Positions 35,865-42,938 of a stretch of 64,000 nt of DNA are shown here, in pieces. The stretch comes from a virus: the IMG/VR virus record IMGVR_UViG_3300031951_000024, positions 90,297 through 154,296 of that record. One strand, written 5' to 3'. The position numbers were made by a program, and so were the translations under genes. The first letter of the stretch is position 1. Each line of letters opens with the position of its first letter. The notes beneath the pieces were generated by a model. The model worked only from the letters and a program-made list of their open reading frames with translations. It made no database searches and was not told where the DNA came from.

Positions 35865-36340
35865 TAAGTAATTTTGAACTATATAAAAGGTTGTTTACCG
35901 CATTAATCGCAGTATTACAACCTTTTATTATTTATTTTACTTGTGGAGACTTAATTTCACTTTCACAATCTTGGAACACACCATTACAACCACTTTTTAT
36001 TTTTACAAACGCACTTGTAAGTTATTTCTTTTTTGATTTACCTCATTGGCGAATACCAGCAGTACTTCTTTTACTTTTAACCGTTTTTTCAGTTGAGGAT
36101 TATGTCACAATTCATAATGTACTTGCTGTCGGTTTTTTTATTGTGTGTGTGTTTCCTTTGTGGTCAATAAAGAGATTTAGACTATACTTACCGGTATATC
36201 TTTTGTCCACAATTTTTTTAACTTTTGATGGATTATACTGGATGGAAACTTGGGCAATTATTGTTCTTTGTTTTTATCACGTACACGTAATGTTATATAC
36301 TAAATCAATCCATACTAGAAATCACCCGGATAGCCTTTGA
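35861..36340 (+). CDS. polytopic membrane protein
   Basis: This 159-residue protein has about five hydrophobic segments (near residues 10-30, 45-60, 65-80, 88-105 and 110-145) separated by short charged loops (KRFRLYLPVYL), and a His-rich C-terminal tail (HTRNHPDSL). No family is recognised. Its ATG overlaps the stop of the secreted PPC-like protein, so the two are likely co-expressed, for instance as an exported protein and its membrane partner. Its end overlaps the convergent gene at 36305-36523 by 36 bases. Confidence 0.7.
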   Translation: MISNFELYKRLFTALIAVLQPFIIYFTCGDLISLSQSWNTPLQPLFIFTNALVSYFFFDLPHWRIPAVLLLLLTVFSVEDYVTIHNVLAVGFFIVCVFPLWSIKRFRLYLPVYLLSTIFLTFDGLYWMETWAIIVLCFYHVHVMLYTKSIHTRNHPDSL

Positions 36341-36523
36341 TATTACTTCCGTTTCACCAATTGTGAAAGCACCACGTTTGTGTGCGGCTTTCAAAGACTC
36401 CACAATAAAATATAGGGAACTATCCTTATCCATTGTTGTTAACATAATATTTAAATGATCTTCTGATAGGATGTCAATAGTCCCAAATAGATTTCCGTAC
36501 AACTCTTTTTTTTCATCTTCCAT
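36305..36523 (-). CDS. small hypothetical protein
   Basis: This 72-residue protein (EDEKKELYGNLFGTIDILSE; SLKAAHKRGAFTIGETEVIS) looks like a compact helical bundle. No family is recognised. It starts at an ATG 15 bases from the divergent gene at 36539 and ends inside the 3' end of the membrane-protein gene. It may be regulatory, but only its size and position suggest that. Confidence 0.6.
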   Translation of the reverse strand: MEDEKKELYGNLFGTIDILSEDHLNIMLTTMDKDSSLYFIVESLKAAHKRGAFTIGETEVISKAIRVISSMD

Positions 36524-36525
36524 AA

Positions 36526-36533
36526 TATTTATA
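36526..36533 (+). promoter_or_regulatory. candidate late promoter box TATTTATA between divergent genes
   Basis: An exact box lies 5 bases before the ATG at 36539, in a 15-base divergent intergenic space. On the opposite strand it reads TATAAATA, the T4 late-promoter form, just before the minus gene at 36523. Confidence 0.45.
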
Positions 36534-36538
36534 ATATA

Positions 36539-37249
36539 ATGGATGTAAGAGAAATAATAAAGAAAATATTAAAAGAAGCAACCGGTAATAACACTGGTTC
36601 AAGAGGGTCTTATATTATACCATTACAACCAGGATTAAGAAACTTTGATAAAACGGCTTTAGGTCCTTTTACAGATGAGGTTTCACATTATGATAGTCCT
36701 TTATTACAATATGATAGTTTTGATGGGAAAATGGATATAAAACCAAAACAAAGAAAGGAAATTGAACGTCAAGCTGAGAAAGCAACAAACTATATTAAAA
36801 AACACCCAAATTCAACATTTAGTGATGAAGACGGAAATAATCTAAACCCAACACCGGGCAAAGGAAAAAAAATAGTCCCGATTAAAGAATCAAATGAATT
36901 AGAAGAAGACCTTGCTGTATGGTTTGGTAAAAAGAAAAAACCAAAAGGTTCTTCACAACCAAAGGGTCCTTGGGTTGATATATGTAGAAAGGTTAATGGT
37001 AAACACCCACCTTGCGGAAGATCTGATGCTAGTGAAGGTTCATACCCTAAATGTAGAGCGGCCGGTGTTGCGGGTAAAATGTCTGATTCGGAAAAAAAAT
37101 CTGCTTGTCAACAAAAAAGAAGAGCGGAAAAAAAAGATACTCAAACCGGTAAAGGACAAAAACCAGTTATGGTTTCATACAAACCAAAGAATGAATCTGT
37201 TGATTATATTGTTAATAGGGTTCTATCTGAAATCAGAAATTCTTTTTAA
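36539..37249 (+). CDS. basic protein with DUF5872-like region and possible capsid-targeting N-terminus
   Basis: This 236-residue protein starts with MDVREIIKKILKEATGNN. The amphipathic helix ending ILKE|ATG fits the T4 prohead-protease rule and may target it to the prohead. The region about 120-215 (AVWFGKKKKPKGSSQPKGPW, VDICRKVNGKHPPCGRSDAS, YPKCRAAGVAGKMSDSEKKS) resembles a DUF5872-like Cys/Lys-rich motif common in T4-like phages. It ends in a short helix, YIVNRVLSEIRNSF. It is strongly basic and may bind DNA. The end overlaps the convergent gene by 27 bases. Confidence 0.65.
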   Translation: MDVREIIKKILKEATGNNTGSRGSYIIPLQPGLRNFDKTALGPFTDEVSHYDSPLLQYDSFDGKMDIKPKQRKEIERQAEKATNYIKKHPNSTFSDEDGNNLNPTPGKGKKIVPIKESNELEEDLAVWFGKKKKPKGSSQPKGPWVDICRKVNGKHPPCGRSDASEGSYPKCRAAGVAGKMSDSEKKSACQQKRRAEKKDTQTGKGQKPVMVSYKPKNESVDYIVNRVLSEIRNSF

Positions 37250-37648
37250 GACATCGTGTAAAGAATTTTTTATCTGAGAATTAATTTTTTCTTCATATTC
37301 TAATCTTCTTTTCTCAGCTTCTAAATCAAACACATACGTAATTCTTTCCCAATCCCTATTGGTTAACTTTACATTATAATGATAAATGTGATTTGTTAAA
37401 TCAACAGTCCCTTCATCTAAAGTGATAAAGATATCCATATCTTTATTTTCAATATACCTCTTGTTTGAGACGGGGGCAATCATAAATTTTGTATTTTTAT
37501 CTTTGATTGCTTTAAGACAAATTAAAAAACAAGTTTTTTCATATGGTGTTTTATTTTCCTCATACGAAGGTATGATGTCTCTTTTTTTTGACCATAAATA
37601 AAATCTTAATTTTATTCTTTTAAAAAATCTTTTAATTCTTTTTTTCAT
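37223..37648 (-). CDS. hypothetical protein
   Basis: This 141-residue protein has a very basic N-terminus (KKRIKRFFKRIKLRFYLWSKKRD), a central mixed domain (FLICLKAIKDKNTKFMIAPV; DMDIFITLDEGTVDLTNHIY) and a charged helical C-terminus. No family is recognised. The pattern of a strand-helix-strand domain with two acidic patches does not identify an enzyme. It starts 48 bases before the homing endonuclease stop. Confidence 0.6.
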   Translation of the reverse strand: MKKRIKRFFKRIKLRFYLWSKKRDIIPSYEENKTPYEKTCFLICLKAIKDKNTKFMIAPVSNKRYIENKDMDIFITLDEGTVDLTNHIYHYNVKLTNRDWERITYVFDLEAEKRRLEYEEKINSQIKNSLHDVLKRISDFR

Positions 37649-37695
37649 TGTTTATTATTTCTACAAAAATATAAAAAAATAATTATACCACCAAA

Positions 37696-38601
37696 CTATT
37701 TCAATAATATTTGATTATATTCACATTTCCAACCTTTATAATGTTGTAACTCACCTTTACCAACCCTATGTAATGCACTGTCATTCAAACCATATTCTAA
37801 ACAAAAATTTCTCAAGGAAGTCAAATTAAATTCAACACCATCTGGCGATATTAATTTATAAACTCTTTTTTCAATTGTTTCGTTTTTACTTCTGTTTAAA
37901 ATTATTAAACCTTTTTGTGTGTTTCTTTTTATTTTCTTTCTGACAGAACTTAAAGTATTTTGACTAATATTATTTTGTCTACCATATTCATATAAATTTG
38001 TAACAACCGTTTCATTTAAATTTTCATCATATATTACAAATTCATCTCTAGTTTCTAATTCTTGTATTTTATTTTTTAAATTAGCAATTTCAGAACCTAA
38101 TTTAGATTCTTGTGATTTACCATTAAATAATAAAGAAATAAAATTTTGCCAAACATCAACACTTGTTTCGTTTCTTCCAATGTTAGCAGCGTAACAAGTT
38201 AAAACAACATTATCCTTTGTATAACCTTTAAACCTATCTAATCTATCAATTGAAGGTTGTTGTGGGTGTTTATTCGTCAGTGTTGGAATTAAAGGTATAT
38301 TAAACCAATAACATAGTCCGTTTTGACTTTTATAAATTTCAAGAATTTCATCAACAGTTAATGTATTTTCACAATTCCTTCTTTTTGTTGAGTGTAATAA
38401 ATTATTGACCCATAATCTCAATTTTCTTTCTTGTGATTTTAATTTTTCTTTTTCAATATTTTTTGAATCTTCTCTATACTTTTTTTTGTTGGTTCTACCT
38501 CGTAATTTGTGGTGATGTTTACATAATAAACTTTTTTGTGAAGTATAAAATTCACTTAATGGTTTTAATTCATTACATTCTTTACAATACTTTGTTTCCA
38601 T
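37696..38601 (-). CDS. HNH homing-type endonuclease
   Basis: This 301-residue protein has an N-terminal zinc-ribbon-like part (KYCKECNELKPLSEFYTSQK, later CKHHHKLRGR). The HNH-type core has YKSQNGLCYWFNIPL, then PSIDRLDRFKGYTKDNVVLTC and YAANIGRN. The C-terminal half has a coiled coil and a DNA-binding region of the intron-endonuclease repeat type (SPDGVEFNLTSLRNFCLEYG, LQHYKGWKC). Such free-standing genes spread by cutting unoccupied alleles. No intron boundary is obvious around it. The ATG follows a promoter box by only 3 bases. Confidence 0.8.
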   Translation of the reverse strand: METKYCKECNELKPLSEFYTSQKSLLCKHHHKLRGRTNKKKYREDSKNIEKEKLKSQERKLRLWVNNLLHSTKRRNCENTLTVDEILEIYKSQNGLCYWFNIPLIPTLTNKHPQQPSIDRLDRFKGYTKDNVVLTCYAANIGRNETSVDVWQNFISLLFNGKSQESKLGSEIANLKNKIQELETRDEFVIYDENLNETVVTNLYEYGRQNNISQNTLSSVRKKIKRNTQKGLIILNRSKNETIEKRVYKLISPDGVEFNLTSLRNFCLEYGLNDSALHRVGKGELQHYKGWKCEYNQILLK

Positions 38602-38604
38602 ATA

Positions 38605-38612
38605 TATAAATA
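38605..38612 (-). promoter_or_regulatory. candidate late promoter box TATTTATA (minus strand)
   Basis: Read on the minus strand the box is TATTTATA, 3 bases before the ATG of the homing endonuclease at 38601. Confidence 0.45.
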
Positions 38613-38646
38613 TATGGAATTTGGGTAAAGTGTCTAAATCTGTAAA

Positions 38647-39096
38647 TTATTTTTTTGTCCACTTACCACCTTTGGAGTTGTACCTCTTAACGGCAGCACC
38701 ATTACAATATGCACTCGGACAAACGTTGTATCTTGCTCTAGCCCAAGATAAAGATTGTTGCCATAATTTTTTATTAGTTGCAACATTCTTTTTTTTTCTT
38801 CCTTCCATCATCATATCATCGTCATCAATATTCATTGACAACTCCATACCATCCTTTTTTGATTCATTCATTAAAAAATCAAAAACCTGATCCATATTGT
38901 TTTTTGCTTCTGCAATATGATCTTGCGCCCAATCGTGGCCATTCTCTAGAATTTCCTCAACCATGCTTTCATCTAAATCCAAAAGCAAATCACATTGTCT
39001 TCTCATTTGTTGTAAATTAGAGAAAAACATATATCTATTAGACCTTCCTTCTTCTTCTTTTAAAACTTTTCTTAATATTTGACTAATCCTATCCAT
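38647..39096 (-). CDS. protein with possible capsid-targeting N-terminus and conserved phage C-terminal motif
   Basis: The start chosen is the ATG at 39096 (MDRISQILRKVLKEEEGRSN); an upstream in-frame ATG at 39186 overlaps the next gene. About 149 residues. The first helix ends VLKE|EEG, an (I/L)xE pattern. A middle helical acidic part (LLDLDESMVEEILENGHDWA) is followed by the C-terminal motif WQQSLSWARARYNVCPSAYC, ending NGAAVKRYNSKGGKWTKK. That corresponds to the W-A-kf-PSAYAN-A-KYK-GGKW motif found at the end of several T4-like phage proteins. Its role is unknown. Confidence 0.65.
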   Translation of the reverse strand: MDRISQILRKVLKEEEGRSNRYMFFSNLQQMRRQCDLLLDLDESMVEEILENGHDWAQDHIAEAKNNMDQVFDFLMNESKKDGMELSMNIDDDDMMMEGRKKKNVATNKKLWQQSLSWARARYNVCPSAYCNGAAVKRYNSKGGKWTKK

Positions 39097-39107
39097 AATA
39101 TTTTTAA

Positions 39108-39701
39108 TTATCCATTTAATCCGTTTCCAGAACCAATTAATACCATATTTAATTGTGTTACCGGTGTTCCATAGCCATCTGTCCACACTGGATGTGGAGG
39201 TGAAACTGCGGTAGATCCTGTGAACTCACAATCTGTAACACAAATAAATGTTTCCGTATTTGCACTTCTAGGTGGAATTTCACAGCTACAATCGGAATAT
39301 GGTACAGAAATTGTGTAAACACTAGAAGTTATAGCTTCAATAAACCCATAAACTTCAAAGCAATCACATTCTACATCATCACATATTGTGTAGAAATTAC
39401 CAATTGGCCATTCAGTAAATTGACTTGGATTTATTAAAATAACTGACTCAGTTGTACAAGCTGAAGCTAAAAAAGAAAACTCGTTATTCTGTAGACACTC
39501 TAAACAATTGTCATACCTACTTACTATAGTACTTATAGTATCATCAGCGGGGTCTGAAGTTTCAGAATTAATAGTATAACAACCAGACGATGTTTCACCT
39601 GTAAAACCAAGATAATAAGTACCTCCTATCATTAACGAAGATTCACCAGAATCAACTATTACTGTACCACCACCACAATTTGTTATTAAATAATTTGCCA
39701 T
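39108..39701 (-). CDS. Cys-rich structural-type hypothetical protein
   Basis: This 197-residue protein is rich in Cys (more than ten), Gly, Ser and Thr, with strand-type sequence: ANYLITNCGGGTVIVDSGES, YYLGFTGETSSGCYTI, NCLECLQNNEFSFLASACTT, YTICDDVECDCFEVYGF. Low charge and Cys richness suggest a small secreted or virion beta domain stabilised by disulfides or a metal. No family is recognised. It lies directly downstream of the tail gene at 39714 (12-base gap), suggesting a tail or baseplate accessory. Confidence 0.6.
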   Translation of the reverse strand: MANYLITNCGGGTVIVDSGESSLMIGGTYYLGFTGETSSGCYTINSETSDPADDTISTIVSRYDNCLECLQNNEFSFLASACTTESVILINPSQFTEWPIGNFYTICDDVECDCFEVYGFIEAITSSVYTISVPYSDCSCEIPPRSANTETFICVTDCEFTGSTAVSPPHPVWTDGYGTPVTQLNMVLIGSGNGLNG

Positions 39702-39713
39702 TTCTATATTTTT

Positions 39714-41171
39714 TTACTTTTTATTCACTATTTGGAACTTGATTGTTCTTTTATAAGTATTTATTTCTCCGTTAGAAATCACTTTTAAATCAACAAAATA
39801 TTCGTTTGGAATCTTATCTCTTGTATCAAAAATGAAATAGTATTCATTTGGAGTTTTATTAAGTTTTGTCCAATCTTGAACCTGAACTTCTGTTTGTCCT
39901 TCTCTAACATAGACCCTATAATATGAATCTACATTTGGTAACCTTTTATTGGTTGTGTATGCTTGTTTAATTATTACGCCAACTTTTCTTATGTCGGTAT
40001 TTAAAATCTTTTCGTCTTGTTTGATACCAAAGAAATCAAACCCATAAACTTTAGGATCTAAAGTTGTGGTCCCTATTTGAAAGGATGATTGGTAAGGATA
40101 AACAACAAATTCATTTACCGTATTTGGAAGTGTGAAATTATTAACTTTTATGTTTGACCAAACATCTGTTAAAATGCAATTTGGTTTTATCCCCAAGAGT
40201 GGTGGTATTGTAACTTCATAAACACCTTTTGTTCTTTTACAAGTTGGTAGATTAACAAGTCCAGTTATTGGGTCACCATTCTGGTCTATAATTGTAACAA
40301 GTGGATTTTGGTCCAGATTTAAAAAGTCACCATCTTCATATGTGTAAAGATAAAGTTTGTTAGTTTTACCAAGTGCAAAGTTATTTCTACTATCATCAAT
40401 TAAATCATTGTAAGATGTCTCAAGTCGTGGTTCATAAAATGTTTGCGTATGTCTTGAGAAAAATCCGGTATAGTAACTTTTTGTATTTCCGGTTAAGTTC
40501 TCAAGTTGTGGTAAAAAAGATATACCCCAACCAACTGGATTTGTAAATGAACCATTAAGAACTGAGTCTATCTCATTAGTCATATCAAATTCAATGTCCT
40601 CGTTCCCAAATTCAAAATGTTGCACGTCAAGAATTGTAAGAGCTGAAAAATTAAAGACTCCTTTATTTAAATTATTATAAATTCCTGGTTGTTCCCAATT
40701 GTATATTGTTTCTCTTTGTACCCAATTTGAGGGTCTATCAGAGTAGTTCCTATCATTTTCAACTGGGTTTACATCATTAAAATCATAACCAACACCTTCG
40801 TCCCAATTTTGTGGTAATGTTTCATTAAAATCCGTATATGGGATTCTCCAAAGGATTAAATCAAATGATGTTGCCCTTTCTTTTTCGTCTGAAGTTTTTG
40901 TGTTTAAATAATCCCTACTAAAAGATCCGGTATTTGTCATTCTTAAAATATGTTTGATATTTGTGGAGCAACCCGTTGAAATTATACCTTGATTGTATTT
41001 TTCCATAAGAGATTCTAAATCAATATCAAAAATGTATCTTGAAAATCCGGTTGGGTCTTTAACATTACCATCACCATAATATAACTCAACGATAGGGTTT
41101 CTACCGGTATTTGTTAGACCACTATAAACAATTGTATTATTTCTACTGAAATATGAATTATGAATTGACAT
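39714..41171 (-). CDS. probable virion structural protein
   Basis: This 485-residue beta-rich protein begins SIHNSYFSRNNTIVYSGLTN with SRYIFDIDLESLMEKY near residue 42, similar in style to DNRLRE/collagen-adhesion-like beta domains. It has many aromatic and Asn residues (WRIPYTDFNETLPQNWDEG; FGNEDIEFDMTNEIDSVL) and a C-terminal half with regular strands (KTNKLYLYTYEDGDFLNL; YYRVYVREGQTEVQVQDW). There is no signal peptide. Its place next to the gp5-like baseplate gene, under its own promoter box, suggests a tail or baseplate protein. Confidence 0.6.
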   Translation of the reverse strand: MSIHNSYFSRNNTIVYSGLTNTGRNPIVELYYGDGNVKDPTGFSRYIFDIDLESLMEKYNQGIISTGCSTNIKHILRMTNTGSFSRDYLNTKTSDEKERATSFDLILWRIPYTDFNETLPQNWDEGVGYDFNDVNPVENDRNYSDRPSNWVQRETIYNWEQPGIYNNLNKGVFNFSALTILDVQHFEFGNEDIEFDMTNEIDSVLNGSFTNPVGWGISFLPQLENLTGNTKSYYTGFFSRHTQTFYEPRLETSYNDLIDDSRNNFALGKTNKLYLYTYEDGDFLNLDQNPLVTIIDQNGDPITGLVNLPTCKRTKGVYEVTIPPLLGIKPNCILTDVWSNIKVNNFTLPNTVNEFVVYPYQSSFQIGTTTLDPKVYGFDFFGIKQDEKILNTDIRKVGVIIKQAYTTNKRLPNVDSYYRVYVREGQTEVQVQDWTKLNKTPNEYYFIFDTRDKIPNEYFVDLKVISNGEINTYKRTIKFQIVNKK

Positions 41172-41183
41172 TTATGTTTTTTA

Positions 41184-41191
41184 TATAAATA
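41184..41191 (-). promoter_or_regulatory. candidate late promoter box TATTTATA (minus strand)
   Basis: Read on the minus strand the box is TATTTATA, 12 bases before the ATG at 41171, right at the end of the baseplate gene. Confidence 0.5.
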
Positions 41192-42718
41192 TCAATTAAT
41201 TCTAATATTTTGATTTAGAATTGTATTTTGTGCGTTATTAAGTAAAGTTGTTATATCAGAAACTTTGACACCATTATTTGGTTCTTGTATTGGTTGGATT
41301 CCAGGAAATGGATGAACGTGATTTGTTAAAAACTCAACAATCTTACTTATTAAATCTAAAAGCTCTTCACCTCTTACCATTGAACTTGTATTTGGTTTAA
41401 TTTTATTTACAAATTCTTCTTGGGTTATACCATATAACGTGTCTTTTAAATCAATTTTATTACTACTTGGTTTTTGACTATTATGTGATAACATATATAA
41501 AAAATCCCCACCCATTACACCATATGTAACTGGTGTTTGGTTGTATTTAATTTTATTGATTGTTTGTGTTGTGTCACTGGCTTGAGGACCAACAGTGTCC
41601 TTATTCCATAATAAACCAAAACCAAAATAGCTATCAGCCGGATTAAATTTTACATTATTATAAATGTTTGTAATAAAACTAAATATTTCAGGATCATCAC
41701 TATTTCTTAGTTGATTTGTCGTTGGGTTAGGACCAAAAACAAATGGGAACTGACCAACTAAATTTGCGGCTCCACCACCAGCAGGGTATGAAAAATTCAA
41801 ATTAGGAAAATTAACCCAACCATTATTAACACCCTTAATGTATTGATTAACAATATCAATGACTTCCTGTTGTGAGTATCCAGTAAATTCAAATCTACTT
41901 CCGGGTATTGGGTCTGTGTTGGTTGTGCTACCACTAGATAAATCAAAAGTTGCTGTTAATGTTTCTGGTGTTTCTTTAACACTATTTAATCTGACGTACC
42001 CATCAATTGTTTGTCCGGTTAAATTTATATTTGTTATTGACCACTCAAGATATAATTTAACGTATCTATCATCAAAGGTGGAAATAGTAACATCCTCAGT
42101 TCCATCATCAACAATTGTTAAATCGTAATTTGATAATTGTACAAACGATCTATTTGTATATGGTTTTGGTATTTGATTTTCATTATTTAAAGTATATTTT
42201 CCGGCACGGATTAAAACATCATTCTTTTTTAAAATAAAATCTGTTGTCCCACGACTAATTAATGCGTTATCCCCAGGTTCTGGATATAGACCTTTATATT
42301 GACTTTTTACTTCACCACTTTGTTTATCTCTAATATCGTCGGCTTGTTTTAAGTAGTCACCACTTGCGAGCATTTGTTCGGAGTTTTTATAGTTCTCCCT
42401 AACATTATTCCAAGGCCTTGTAATTGGTCCTTGAACATAAAATTTATTAGCATCTTTTGTTTCTTCCCTAGTTGAATAAATAATATTTACATACTCATCA
42501 ACTTCAGGAATTTGATTAACATAATAAGGTAGTAAAGGCAACGTGACAAATGGGTCAACCTTTGTCCAGATTAAGTTCTTTTTATTTTCTTCCCAACCTT
42601 CCGGATATGCTTGTAATTCATTTTCTGTCTTATAGGGTAAGACCCTAATACGACCAAGCATAAGTGGATCCTTGTTGTCAAGAACTTTGCCAGGTATTAT
42701 AATTCTTTTATCTACCAT
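41192..42718 (-). CDS. baseplate central-spike protein, T4 gp5-like
   Basis: This 508-residue protein opens with the gp5/VgrG-type OB-fold signature, VDKRIIIPGKVLDNKDPLML then GRIRVLPYKTENELQAYPEG, in which the DPL-GRIRV core is diagnostic. The middle has further OB/beta sequence (DYLKQADDIRDKQSGEVKSQ; DFILKKNDVLIRAGKYTLNN; SFVQLSNYDLTIVDDG). A lysozyme domain is not visible, unlike T4 gp5. The C-terminus contains VRGEELLDLISKIVEFLTNH and VHPFPGIQPIQEPNNG, a pattern shared with many phage spike proteins. It probably forms the hub that carries the spike tip. Confidence 0.75.
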   Translation of the reverse strand: MVDKRIIIPGKVLDNKDPLMLGRIRVLPYKTENELQAYPEGWEENKKNLIWTKVDPFVTLPLLPYYVNQIPEVDEYVNIIYSTREETKDANKFYVQGPITRPWNNVRENYKNSEQMLASGDYLKQADDIRDKQSGEVKSQYKGLYPEPGDNALISRGTTDFILKKNDVLIRAGKYTLNNENQIPKPYTNRSFVQLSNYDLTIVDDGTEDVTISTFDDRYVKLYLEWSITNINLTGQTIDGYVRLNSVKETPETLTATFDLSSGSTTNTDPIPGSRFEFTGYSQQEVIDIVNQYIKGVNNGWVNFPNLNFSYPAGGGAANLVGQFPFVFGPNPTTNQLRNSDDPEIFSFITNIYNNVKFNPADSYFGFGLLWNKDTVGPQASDTTQTINKIKYNQTPVTYGVMGGDFLYMLSHNSQKPSSNKIDLKDTLYGITQEEFVNKIKPNTSSMVRGEELLDLISKIVEFLTNHVHPFPGIQPIQEPNNGVKVSDITTLLNNAQNTILNQNIRIN

Positions 42719-42938
42719 TCCTAGATTTGTATTCCTTTAATATTTTATTATAAGTAACCTCAAGTTTATCTAAATGGTTAGTTAGTTTTATTACGTGATC
42801 TTTTGTGTTATTAAAATCTAACATAATAAAATCCATTACCGTTTCTAATTGTTTATTAGACGATGTTTTATATTCGGATATTATATCCAAAATTTCTTTT
42901 GATGTTATCTTTGGTGATTCATTAAAGTGATTTTCCAT
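42708..42938 (-). CDS. small helical protein between hub genes
   Basis: This 76-residue helical acidic-basic protein (ESPKITSKEILDIISEYKTS; FIMLDFNNTKDHVIKLTNHL) looks like a short coiled coil. It overlaps the gp5-like start by 11 bases and the end of the large upstream gene by 17 bases, so it is translationally coupled to both and is probably a baseplate assembly protein. No family is recognised. Confidence 0.6.
   Translation of the reverse strand: MENHFNESPKITSKEILDIISEYKTSSNKQLETVMDFIMLDFNNTKDHVIKLTNHLDKLEVTYNKILKEYKSRNGR

Noticed and set aside
36516-36540. T4-type TATAAATA read on the minus strand before the gene at 36523
   Set aside because: It is the reverse complement of the plus-strand box. 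Most other sites have the TATTTAT form in gene-sense, so this was counted once, for the plus gene.
37696-38601. Group I intron around the HNH endonuclease
   Set aside because: No split gene is visible on either side and no intron core was recognised. Treated as a free-standing homing gene.
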